Below, in pieces: positions 35,607-43,432 of a stretch of DNA of 64,000 nucleotides. The notes beneath the pieces are model-generated. The model saw only the letters and a program-made list of their open reading frames with translations, made no database searches and was not told the origin of the DNA. Origin of the DNA: Methylobacterium sp. J-068 (lineage in GTDB: Bacteria > Pseudomonadota > Alphaproteobacteria > Rhizobiales > Beijerinckiaceae); NCBI RefSeq assembly GCF_022829445.1, contig NZ_JAKSXY010000083.1:62001-126000 (forward strand), read 5' to 3'. The position numbers and the translations under genes are program-made. Position 1 is the stretch's first letter. Every line of letters starts with the position of its first letter.

Positions 35607-36385
35607 ACCGCCCCGTCGAAGGTCTTCTCGACGAAGGCCCTGGTCTCGGGCGTGCGGTAGCTCTCCACCAGGGCCTTGACCCAGGGCTTGTCCTTGTCGG
35701 CCTCGCGCACCGCCAGCATGTTCACGTAAGGCCCCTTCGGCTCCTCTTTCAGGAGCGCGTCGGAGGGCTTGAGGCCGGCGGGCGTCGCGTAGTTGGTGTT
35801 GACCGCCGCCGCGTCCACGTCGTCGAGGGCACGCGGCGTCTGGGCCGCATCCACCTCGATGAAGCGGAGCCGGCGCGGGTTCTCGACGATGTCGGCGACC
35901 GTCGGCTTGAAGCCGGTGCCGGTTGCCAGCCTGATCACACCCTTGTCCTGCAGGAGGAGCAGCGAGCGCCCTCCGTTGGTCGGGTCGTTCTGGATCGCGA
36001 CGGTGCCGCCGTTCGGCACCGCGTCGAAGCTCTTGTGGCGCTTGGAGTAGATGCCGAGGGGAAAGTTCACCGTGAGGCCGACGCCGACGATCCGGTAGCC
36101 CCGGTCGGCCCTCTGGTTGTCGAGGAAGGGCTGGTTCTGGAACGAGTTCGCCTCGATCTCGCCGGCCGAGAGCGCCTCGTTCGGCACGACGTAGTCGGAG
36201 AACTCGATGATCTGGAGGTCGAGCCCATGCTTCGCCGCGACCGGCTTCACCGCTTCGAGGATCTGCGCGTGCGGCCCCGGCGTCGCTCCGATGCGGATGC
36301 GCGTCAGGGGCTCGGCCCTCGCCGGCCCGGGCAGGATCGGGCCGGACACGACGAGGAGAGCGGCGAGAGTCAGGGCGCGCAGCAT
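35591..36385 (-). CDS. metQ: MetQ/NlpA-family substrate-binding protein
   Basis: A 264-residue periplasmic protein of an ABC importer. After a signal peptide ending GPARAEP it reads IRIGATPGPHAQILEAVKPVAAKHGLDLQIIEFSDYVVPN, EIEANSFQNQPFL, and AVNTNYATPAGLKPSDALL, matching MetQ. The usual lipobox cysteine is absent and an AxA-type cleavage site is present instead, so it is probably soluble. It would bind methionine or a related compound. It is the third gene of the operon metN-metI-metQ. Confidence 0.9.
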   Translation of the reverse strand: MLRALTLAALLVVSGPILPGPARAEPLTRIRIGATPGPHAQILEAVKPVAAKHGLDLQIIEFSDYVVPNEALSAGEIEANSFQNQPFLDNQRADRGYRIVGVGLTVNFPLGIYSKRHKSFDAVPNGGTVAIQNDPTNGGRSLLLLQDKGVIRLATGTGFKPTVADIVENPRRLRFIEVDAAQTPRALDDVDAAAVNTNYATPAGLKPSDALLKEEPKGPYVNMLAVREADKDKPWVKALVESYRTPETRAFVEKTFDGAVLTSW

Positions 36386-36432
36386 GGCGGATCGTCCGGG
36401 TTCGATGCGGGGGGTTGAAGGTCAGGAAGGCG

Positions 36433-37098
36433 TCAGGCCTGCCGGATGCGCCGGTTCAGGCGCCGCGCCAGGCCCTCGCCGACGGTCTGCACCGCCTGGA
36501 CGAGGACCACGAGGACCACGACCACGGCCAGCATCATCTCGGGCCGGAAGCGCTGGTAGCCGTAGCGGATGCCGAGGTCGCCGAGGCCCCCGCCGCCGAC
36601 CGCGCCGACCATGGCGGAGAATCCGAGCAGCGAGACCACCGCCAGGGTCAGGCCCGACACGATGCCGGGCAGCGCCTCGGGAATCAGGACCTTGGCGATG
36701 ATCTGCCCCGGACGGGCGCCGAAGGCGCGGGCCGCCTCCACCAGGCCGGGGTCGACCTCGCGGATCGCCGCCTCGATCAGGCGCGCCAGGAAGGGTGTCG
36801 CCGCCACCGTGAGGGGCACCGTGGCGGCCAGGGTGCCGATGGAGGTGCCGGCGACGAACCGGGTGAAGGGGATGATCGCCACCACCAGGATGATGAAGGG
36901 CGTCGAGCGCGTCGCGTTGACGACGAAGCCCAGCACCGCGTTCGCGTAGGGCGCGGCGAGGAGTTCGCCCCGCCGGCTCGTCGCCAGGAAGACGCCCAGC
37001 GGCAGGCCGAACAGGGTGCCGAGGGAGGCGGCCAGGGCCACCATCGTGAGGGTGTCGAGGGTGGCCTGCACGAGCAGGCGGATCAGCTCAGGCGACAC
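36433..37098 (-). CDS. metI: Methionine-type ABC transporter permease
   Basis: A 221-residue inner-membrane protein with about five membrane helices and the permease (EAA) loop GARPGQIIAKVLIPEALPGIVSGL, typical of MetI. N-terminal LVQATLDTLTMVALAASLGTLFGLPLGVFL is the first helix pair. It starts 11 bases before the end of metN (37088-37098), indicating coupled translation. It forms the channel of the importer with MetN and MetQ. Confidence 0.92.
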   Translation of the reverse strand: MSPELIRLLVQATLDTLTMVALAASLGTLFGLPLGVFLATSRRGELLAAPYANAVLGFVVNATRSTPFIILVVAIIPFTRFVAGTSIGTLAATVPLTVAATPFLARLIEAAIREVDPGLVEAARAFGARPGQIIAKVLIPEALPGIVSGLTLAVVSLLGFSAMVGAVGGGGLGDLGIRYGYQRFRPEMMLAVVVVLVVLVQAVQTVGEGLARRLNRRIRQA

Positions 37099-38203
37099 GG
37101 GACGCCTCCTGGGCCGGCGGCAGGTAGCCCAGGACCTGGCTCTCGAAGCCGTGGTTCGCGAGGTAGGCGCGCGCCCGCGCCGCGACGTCCGGCCCCGGCG
37201 GCAGCCCGATCGCCAGGGAGCCGAAGGGGCGTCCGCCGATCTCGTCCACGGTGCCGGCGAGGATCGCGGCCTCGATGCCGGTCTCGCGGGCGAGCCGGGC
37301 CAGGATCGCGGTGCCGTCCGGCGCGTCCGCGAAAGCGATGCGCAGCGCGACGGTCGCGCCCGGCCGGGCCTCGGCCCCGATCCGCGCGTCGAGCGCCGGC
37401 GGCAATCCGTGCCCCATCTCCCCGGCGAGGAGCGAGCGGGTGATCCCTGCCTGCGGCCGGGTGAAGATCGTGAAGGCCGAGCCCTGCTCCACGATCGCGC
37501 CGTGCTCGATCACCGCGACCCGGTCCGCCACGGCGCGCACCACCGACATCTCGTGGGTGATCAGCACGATGGTGAGGCCGAGGTCCCGGTTGATGCGCCG
37601 CAGGAGCGCCAGGATCGACCGGGTCGTCTCGGGGTCCAGGGCCGAGGTCGCCTCGTCGGAGAGCAGCACCTGCGGCCGGGTCGCCAGGGCGCGGGCGATG
37701 CCGACGCGCTGCTTCTGCCCGCCCGATAGTTCGGCGGGATAGCGCCCGGCCTGATCGCCGAGCCCGACGAGGGCGAGCAGTTCCCCGACCCGCGCGCGGA
37801 TCGCCGCCGGTGCCCAGCCGGCGAGTTCCAGGGGCAGCGCGACGTTGCCGGCGGCATCCCGGGAGGAGAGCAGGTTGAAGTGCTGGAAGATCATCCCGAC
37901 CCGGGCACGCAGGGCGCGCAATTCGCGCTCGCGCAGGGCCGACACCTCCGCGTCCCCGACCCAGATGCGGCCCGAACTCGGACGCTCCAGGCCGTTGATC
38001 AACCGGATGAGGGTCGACTTGCCCGCGCCGGACCGCCCGATGATGCCGAGGATCGACCCGGTCGGAACCGAGAGGTCGATACCCTCGAGAGCCGCGACGG
38101 CCGGGCCGTTGTGCCGGGGCGGATAGGTCTTCGAGACGGCCTCGAAGCGGATCAGGGCCTCCGGCGCGGCATCGGGGCGATCACAGATCGATGAGACGGA
38201 CAC
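37088..38203 (-). CDS. metN: Methionine-type ABC transporter ATP-binding protein
   Basis: A 371-residue ATPase; GTG start with GAGGA 7 bases upstream. It has Walker A IIGRSGAGKSTLIRLINGLE, signature AELSGGQKQRVGIARAL, Walker B VLLSDEATSALD and H-loop LITHEM. The C-terminal extension (about residues 270-371, VALRIAFADAPDG...) is the NIL regulatory domain that senses methionine in MetN. It is the first gene of the metNIQ operon, divergent from the SsuA-like gene. The combination with sulfonate genes suggests sulfur-limitation control. Confidence 0.92.
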   Translation of the reverse strand: MSVSSICDRPDAAPEALIRFEAVSKTYPPRHNGPAVAALEGIDLSVPTGSILGIIGRSGAGKSTLIRLINGLERPSSGRIWVGDAEVSALRERELRALRARVGMIFQHFNLLSSRDAAGNVALPLELAGWAPAAIRARVGELLALVGLGDQAGRYPAELSGGQKQRVGIARALATRPQVLLSDEATSALDPETTRSILALLRRINRDLGLTIVLITHEMSVVRAVADRVAVIEHGAIVEQGSAFTIFTRPQAGITRSLLAGEMGHGLPPALDARIGAEARPGATVALRIAFADAPDGTAILARLARETGIEAAILAGTVDEIGGRPFGSLAIGLPPGPDVAARARAYLANHGFESQVLGYLPPAQEASRVA

Positions 38204-38704
38204 CGGCGTTCCTCGGTCTGGCCACGCGATCGCAACCTGTCACGGCCTGAAGACCGAAGGACTATTGCGGGGCTGAAATGGTCTTCATTTATCTCCAGCG
38301 GACATATCCCAAGTCAATGAAACGATGGACCATAATCGAGAGGTCGGGGGAACGATGATCATCGTGTTCGTGCGAGCGCCGAGAATATCCATCTTCGACG
38401 GCTGGGATCGTATTTCGACCAACGGCGGAGAATGATGGAATGACGCGTCCGATCTCCGATTGAACAAAACCATGGATCGGATGCCATTGGAAATCATCGA
38501 TCCGTGCCGAGGAGTATCGTAAACACAATCGCCTGCGGAATGACGGAATTTCGAAAAACCATTCCCTTGCCGAGCCGCGATCCGTCTTCAAAAATGCCGA
38601 CACGAGATCGTGAATGGCCTGCGACGCGACCGATGATCGGCGGCCGGAATCGATCTTGTCAGGCGGGCCACCCCCGGCGCGATGTCACCAATCCGGAGAC
38701 CATG
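38204..38704. promoter_or_regulatory. AT-richer divergent region between metN and the SsuA-like gene
   Basis: About 500 bases with clearly more A/T than the surrounding genes and no supported gene. It must hold the promoters of metNIQ and the sulfonate-binding protein gene. I looked for SAM-type riboswitch features (SAM-II pseudoknot) upstream of metN and saw none. The CAAGTCA string near 38311 is also present in the 33806-34133 region, perhaps by chance. Confidence 0.4.
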
Positions 38705-39706
38705 ATGACCGACGATACGCCGCGCGGGGCCGCCCCCTCGCGCCGGACGATCCTGCGCGCCGGCCTGGGTGCCGGATTCGGTGCCGCCGCGATCCTGCCC
38801 CTTGGGATGCCGGCTGTCCGGGCCGCCGAGCGCACCGTCCGCCTGAGCTACCAGCGCTCCTCCACCCTGCTCACGATCCTGAAGGCGAAGGGCACCCTGG
38901 ACGCGCGCCTGAAGCCCCTGGGCTTCGCGCCCTCCTGGCACCTGTTCACGAGCGTGATCGAGCCGATGAATGCCGGGGCCGTCGATCTCCACGCGGACGT
39001 CGCCGACGCGGTGCCGATCTTCACGCAGGCTGCCGACGCACCGCTGACCTTCTATGCCCGCGAAGTCGGTGCCCCGTCGGCCGAGGCGATCATCGTGCCC
39101 GAGGACTCGCGGATCCGCACCGTCGCCGACCTCAGGGGCCGCACGGTCGGCGTCTCGCGCGGGTCGGGCTGCCACTTCATCCTGGCGGCGGCCCTCAAGA
39201 AGGCGGGGCTCGGCTTCGCCGACATCAAGCCGGCCTATCTCCAGGCGCCGGAGGGCCTCGCGGCCTTCGGCCAGGGCAGCCTCGATGCCTGGGTGATCTG
39301 GGACCCGTTCCTCGCCATCGCGCAGGCCAAGCGGCCGGTGCGGGTGCTGGCCGACGCCACCGACCTGTCGAGCTACCACCGTTACTACCTCGCCAACGAC
39401 CGCTTCGTGGCCGAGAACCCGCGGGTGGTCGCCACCGTCTACGCGGCGCTCCGGGAGGCGGGCCGCTGGGTCAAGGCCGAGCCGGACGCAGCGGTGGCGC
39501 TCCTGGCGCCGATCTGGGGCGACCTCTCCCCGGACGTCGTCGCGACCGTGAACCGGCGCCGGACCTACGACGTCACGCCCGTGGCACGCGCCGAACTCGG
39601 CGAGCAGCAGGCCATCGCCGACACCTTCCGCGAGGCGAAGCTGATTCCGCGCGACCTCGACGCGACGGCGGTGAAGATCTGGCAACCGCCGGCCGAGCGG
39701 GGCTGA
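38705..39706 (+). CDS. SsuA-like aliphatic sulfonate ABC substrate-binding protein
   Basis: A 333-residue protein; the second of two adjacent ATGs is preferred because GGAG lies 6 bases before it. The N-terminus SRRTILRAGLGAGFGAAAILP is a twin-arginine signal peptide. The mature part reads TVRLSYQRSSTLLTILKAKG, PEDSRIRTVADLRGRTVGVSRGSG and AWVIWDPFLAIAQA, typical of SsuA/TauA binding proteins. It lacks its own permease or ATPase and may share the SsuBC proteins encoded at 41630-43422. The monooxygenase gene follows after 3 bases. Confidence 0.88.
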   Translation: MTDDTPRGAAPSRRTILRAGLGAGFGAAAILPLGMPAVRAAERTVRLSYQRSSTLLTILKAKGTLDARLKPLGFAPSWHLFTSVIEPMNAGAVDLHADVADAVPIFTQAADAPLTFYAREVGAPSAEAIIVPEDSRIRTVADLRGRTVGVSRGSGCHFILAAALKKAGLGFADIKPAYLQAPEGLAAFGQGSLDAWVIWDPFLAIAQAKRPVRVLADATDLSSYHRYYLANDRFVAENPRVVATVYAALREAGRWVKAEPDAAVALLAPIWGDLSPDVVATVNRRRTYDVTPVARAELGEQQAIADTFREAKLIPRDLDATAVKIWQPPAERG

Positions 39707-39709
39707 GGC

Positions 39710-40753
39710 ATGAGCCACGCACCCCGCTTTGGGATCTGGGCGGCCGTCCACGGCTCGCGCGCCTCTCACCACGATCCGGACGAGCCGGACGACGCCAGCT
39801 GGGACCGCAACCGGGCCCTCGTGCTGGAGGCCGAGGCCCTCGGCTTCGATGCCGTGCTCGTCGCCCAGCACACGGCCAATCCCTACGACGATGCGCGCGA
39901 CCAGCTTGAGGCCTGGACGGCTTGCGCTGCGCTCGCCGCCCTGACCCGGCGCATCGAGATCATCGCGGCGATCAAGCCCGGCCTCTACCACCCCGTGGTC
40001 CTGGCCAAGATGGCCCTGCAGATCGAGCACATCGCGGGCGGACGCTTCGCCCTCAACCTCGTGAATGCCTGGAACCGGGCCGAGTTCGAGCGGGCCGGTT
40101 TGCCTTTCCCCGCACATGACGACCGCTACGCCTACGGGGCCGAGTGGATCAGCCTCGTCGACCGCCTGATGCGGGGCGAGCGCGTCACCCATGCGGGGCC
40201 GCATTTCCAGGTGACGGATTACCAGCTGCGCCCCGCCGGCAGCTTCCAGCCGCGCCCGACGATCTATCTCGGCGGAGAGTCCGAGCCGGCCCGCGCCCTG
40301 GCGGCAAGCCAAGCCGACGTCTGGTTCATCAACGGCCAGCCCCTCGACGATGTCGCGGCGCTGATCGCCGACGTCGCCCGCCGGCCCGCCGCCAACGCGC
40401 CCCTGCGCTACGGCCTCTCGGCCTTCGTCATCGCCCGCGACACGGATGCGGAGGCGGAAGACGAGCACGCGCGCCTGCTGGCCCTGGCCGACCGCGACGC
40501 GGCCTTGCGGGCCGACACCCGGGCGCGCACCGACGCGGCGAGCGTGATGTTCGCCAAGACCGACGCGGCGGCCTCCCGGCATGTCGGGACCAACGGCGGT
40601 ACGGCCGCCGGCCTCGTCGGTAGCTACGACACCGTGGCGGCCCGTATCCGTGCCTTCCATGCGGCCGGCATCGAGTTGTTCATGCTGCAATTCCAGCCGT
40701 TCGAGGCCGAGATGCGGCGCTTCGCCGAGCGGGTCCTGCCCCTGATCCGCTGA
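39710..40753 (+). CDS. FMNH2-dependent alkanesulfonate-type monooxygenase (SsuD/SfnG-like)
   Basis: A 347-residue LLM protein starting 3 bases after the binding-protein stop. It contains HHDPDEPDDASWDRN, VLVAQHTANPYDDARDQLEAW, IAAIKPGLYHPVVLAKMALQIEHI and RFALNLVNAWNRAEFE, like SsuD and the dimethylsulfone monooxygenase SfnG. It would convert a sulfonate or sulfone to sulfite plus an aldehyde using FMNH2 and oxygen. It lacks an adjacent SsuE/MsuE-type reductase gene. It converges on the YedE gene with 3 bases between the stops. Confidence 0.88.
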   Translation: MSHAPRFGIWAAVHGSRASHHDPDEPDDASWDRNRALVLEAEALGFDAVLVAQHTANPYDDARDQLEAWTACAALAALTRRIEIIAAIKPGLYHPVVLAKMALQIEHIAGGRFALNLVNAWNRAEFERAGLPFPAHDDRYAYGAEWISLVDRLMRGERVTHAGPHFQVTDYQLRPAGSFQPRPTIYLGGESEPARALAASQADVWFINGQPLDDVAALIADVARRPAANAPLRYGLSAFVIARDTDAEAEDEHARLLALADRDAALRADTRARTDAASVMFAKTDAAASRHVGTNGGTAAGLVGSYDTVAARIRAFHAAGIELFMLQFQPFEAEMRRFAERVLPLIR

Positions 40754-40756
40754 GGC

Positions 40757-41200
40757 TCAGGCGCGGGCGACGAACCGATGGTGGGCCACCATCCCCACCA
40801 GCATCGCGGCTACGAAGACCGCCACAGGCAGCGCACCCGTCGACAGGGCCGCCACGGCGGGTCCGGGGCAGAGGCCCGACAGCCCCCAGCCGATGCCGAA
40901 CAGGGCCGCCCCCCCGATCAGGGGCCGGTCGATCCGGCGGTTCGTCGGCAGGTCGAAGGTGGCCGCGAGGGCCGGGCGCGGCAGGCGCCGGGCCAGGGCG
41001 TAGCCGAGTCCGGCGACGCTCACAGCCCCGCCGAGGACGAAGGCGAGGGTCGGGTCCCAGGTCTGACGCCCGTCGAAGGCGCCGGTCACGTCGAGGAAGC
41101 TCTGAACCCGCGCCGGATCGAGCATGCCGGAGAGCGACAGGCCGAGCCCGAAGAGCAGCCCGGCCGCCAGGGCCGCGAGCAGGCGCGGCACCGCGCTCAT
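40757..41200 (-). CDS. YeeE/YedE (sulfur transport) half protein, C-terminal type
   Basis: A 147-residue membrane protein with about four helices, starting MSAVPRLLAALAAGLLFGLGLSLSGMLDPARVQSFLD and containing GWGLSGLCPGPAVAALSTG, the Cys-containing motif of YedE/DUF6691 proteins. Such pairs are thought to import thiosulfate or other sulfur species through a cysteine relay. Its ATG overlaps the stop of the upstream partner by 4 bases (ATGA). It is the last gene of a five-gene operon. Confidence 0.9.
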   Translation of the reverse strand: MSAVPRLLAALAAGLLFGLGLSLSGMLDPARVQSFLDVTGAFDGRQTWDPTLAFVLGGAVSVAGLGYALARRLPRPALAATFDLPTNRRIDRPLIGGAALFGIGWGLSGLCPGPAVAALSTGALPVAVFVAAMLVGMVAHHRFVARA

Positions 41201-41610
41201 GCGAGCCCCCGCAGCAACGCGACGGTGAGCATGCCGCTCGCCAGGAAGGTCAGGACCGCCGCCAGGGAGCGGGGCGAGAGCCGGGCGAGCCCGGTCACAC
41301 CGTGGCCGCTGGTGCAGCCCGAGCCGAGGCGGGTGCCGAACCCGACGAGGAGACCGGCGACGGCGAGAACCGGCAGCGAGGCCACGAACCGCATCGCGGG
41401 CCAGGCGCCGGTGATGAGGGCGAAGAGCGGCGGCCCGGCGATCAGGCCGGCGACGAAGGCCGCATCGATCCACCGGCGCACGCCGCGATCCCGCCCGAGG
41501 CCGGCCACGAGGCCGCTGATCCCGGCGATGCGCCCGTTGAGCAGCATCAGGAGCGCGACCGACAGCCCGATCAGCGCGCCGCCCGCGAAGCCGGAAGCAT
41601 GGGTGGTCAT
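41197..41610 (-). CDS. YeeE/YedE (sulfur transport) half protein, N-terminal type
   Basis: A 137-residue membrane protein with about four helices; ISGLVAGLGRDRGVRRWI is a loop and GTRLGSGCTSGHGVTGLAR the cysteine motif of YeeE-type transporters. It pairs with the protein encoded just downstream (4-base overlap). In thiosulfate transporters such Cys residues pass the substrate through the membrane. It starts 19 bases after the SsuC-like gene, so both are in the operon for organosulfur import. Confidence 0.9.
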   Translation of the reverse strand: MTTHASGFAGGALIGLSVALLMLLNGRIAGISGLVAGLGRDRGVRRWIDAAFVAGLIAGPPLFALITGAWPAMRFVASLPVLAVAGLLVGFGTRLGSGCTSGHGVTGLARLSPRSLAAVLTFLASGMLTVALLRGLA

Positions 41611-41629
41611 GAGGTTCGGCCGAAATCCA

Positions 41630-42517
41630 TCACCGCGCCATACCCCAGCGCCGGACCGTGAGCCGCTCGAAGGCGGAAAAGATCAGGTTCTCGACGACGA
41701 GCCCGATCACGATGACGAGGACGAGGCCGGCGAAGACGCGGTCGGTGTAGAGTTCGTTGCGGTTCTGGAAGATGTACCAGCCGAGGCCGCCGCGCCCGGA
41801 GGCGGCGCCGAACACCAGTTCGGCCGCGATCAGGGTGCGCCAGGCGAAGGCCCAGCCGATCTTCAGCCCAGATAGGATGGCCGGCAGGGCGGCCGGGATC
41901 AGGATCCGAAGGACGTAGGACGGCCCGCGCAGGCCGTAATTGCGCCCCGTCATCCGCAGGGTCTCGGGCACGCCCTGGAACCCCGCATAGGTGTTGAGCG
42001 CCATGGGCCACAGCACCGAGTGGATCAGCACGAAGATCAGGCTGCCGGAGCCGAGGCCGAACCAAAGGAGGGCCAGCGGCAGCAGGGCGATGGCCGGCAG
42101 CGGGTTGAACATCGCCGTCAGGGTCGAGAGCAGGTCGCGGCCGAACTGCGTCGAGACGGCCAGCGTCGTCAGCCCGAAGGCGAGCACGATCCCGGCGAGA
42201 TAACCTTGAATCAGCACGGCGAGCGAGATCCGCACCCGGTCCAGCAACTCGCCGTCGACCAGGCCGTCGGCGAGCGCCGACATCGTGGCGAGAAATCCGG
42301 GCAGCAGCAGATCGTTGTCCTGCCAGCGCGCCAGCCCCTCCCAGATCAGGGCCAGGGCGGCGATGATCAGGCCCTTGCGCAGCCAGTCCTGCTGCCACAG
42401 GCGCGCGGCGCGCGGCAGCGCCCGCTCGACCGGCGCCTCCACGAAGGGGGCGAGCACCCGGTCGTATTCCGGGCGGATCGGCGGCACGGGGCCCCGCTGA
42501 ACGGCACCGGGGTTCAT
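41630..42517 (-). CDS. SsuC/TauC-like ABC transporter permease
   Basis: A 295-residue membrane protein starting MNPGAVQRGPVPPIRPEY; a longer open frame upstream is not supported. It has about six helices, the EAA-like loop LRMTGRNYGLRGPSYVLRILIPAALPAILSGL and WAFAWRTLIAAELV, typical of sulfonate/nitrate/taurine permeases. Its ATG overlaps the stop of the ATPase gene by 4 bases. It works with the SsuB-like ATPase and one or both binding proteins. Confidence 0.93.
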   Translation of the reverse strand: MNPGAVQRGPVPPIRPEYDRVLAPFVEAPVERALPRAARLWQQDWLRKGLIIAALALIWEGLARWQDNDLLLPGFLATMSALADGLVDGELLDRVRISLAVLIQGYLAGIVLAFGLTTLAVSTQFGRDLLSTLTAMFNPLPAIALLPLALLWFGLGSGSLIFVLIHSVLWPMALNTYAGFQGVPETLRMTGRNYGLRGPSYVLRILIPAALPAILSGLKIGWAFAWRTLIAAELVFGAASGRGGLGWYIFQNRNELYTDRVFAGLVLVIVIGLVVENLIFSAFERLTVRRWGMAR

Positions 42518-43422
42518 GACGCGGTGGTTCGTGTCGGGGCCCGGGTCTCGGGATCGGTCTCGAACAGGCGGGTGTGCAGGCGCTGCACCGCCGCCTGGAA
42601 GGCCCGGCTGCCGATGCTGCCGAGATCGAATTCGTGGCTGTTGATCTCCGCCCGCACCCGGCCCGGATGGGGCGAGAGCAGGGCCACCCGGTTGCCCACC
42701 ACGAGGGCTTCCTCGATGGAATGGGTGACGAAGAGCAGGGTGAAGCGGGCCTCGTCCCAGAGGGCCAGCAACTCCTCCTGCATCCGTCGTCGGGTCAGGG
42801 CGTCGAGGGCCGCGAAGGGTTCGTCCATCAGCAGAACCTTCGGCTGCATCGCCAGGGCGCGCGCGATCGCGACGCGCTGCTTCATGCCCCCCGAGAGCTG
42901 ATGCGGGTAGCTGTCGGCGAAGGGGGTCAGGCCCACCTTGTCGATGTAGTGCCGGGCCCGCTCCTGAGCCTCGCGCCGGCCGAGGGAGCGGGCCGCCCGC
43001 AGCGGGAAGGCGACGTTCTGCGCCACCGTCTTCCAGGGCGGCAGCTGATCGAATTCCTGGAACACCACGATGCGGTCTGGACCGGGCCCGCGCACCGGCA
43101 CGCCCGCGAGGGTGATCTCGCCCTCCACGGGGGCGATGAAGCCGGCGGCCGCCTTCAGCAGGGTGGACTTGCCGCATCCGGAGGGCCCGAGCAGGACGAA
43201 GCGGTCGGCCTCGTGGATGTCGAGGTCGATCCTGTGCGTCGCCCGCACCACGCGCGCGGGGGTGCGGTACTCCAGCGTCACGCCCCGTATGCGCAGCAGG
43301 GGCGACTCGCCGGACTCCGATGCCGGCCGGGCGGAGGCGGCCTCGCGCCGGACCGGCGCGCGCGGACGGGGCTCCGCCAGTTCGAGGACGGACAGGTCGG
43401 ACAGGGTAGCGGCGGAAATCAC
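42514..43422 (-). CDS. SsuB/TauB-like ABC transporter ATPase
   Basis: A 302-residue ATPase. The GTG at 43422 is chosen since an earlier start would overlap the binding-protein gene. A 45-residue disordered N-terminus precedes the ABC domain: Walker A LLGPSGCGKSTLLKAAAG, Q-loop VFQEFDQLPPWKTVAQNV, signature QLSGGMKQRVAIARAL, Walker B VLLMDEPFAALD and LLFVTHSIEEAL. The match is to sulfonate/nitrate/taurine importers. It is second in the five-gene operon. Confidence 0.93.
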   Translation of the reverse strand: MISAATLSDLSVLELAEPRPRAPVRREAASARPASESGESPLLRIRGVTLEYRTPARVVRATHRIDLDIHEADRFVLLGPSGCGKSTLLKAAAGFIAPVEGEITLAGVPVRGPGPDRIVVFQEFDQLPPWKTVAQNVAFPLRAARSLGRREAQERARHYIDKVGLTPFADSYPHQLSGGMKQRVAIARALAMQPKVLLMDEPFAALDALTRRRMQEELLALWDEARFTLLFVTHSIEEALVVGNRVALLSPHPGRVRAEINSHEFDLGSIGSRAFQAAVQRLHTRLFETDPETRAPTRTTAS

Positions 43423-43432
43423 GGCAGGCCGC

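Noticed and set aside
38204..38704. A SAM-II or other SAM riboswitch for metNIQ
   Set aside because: No conserved SAM-II loop sequence or pseudoknot arms could be seen on the minus strand upstream of metN.
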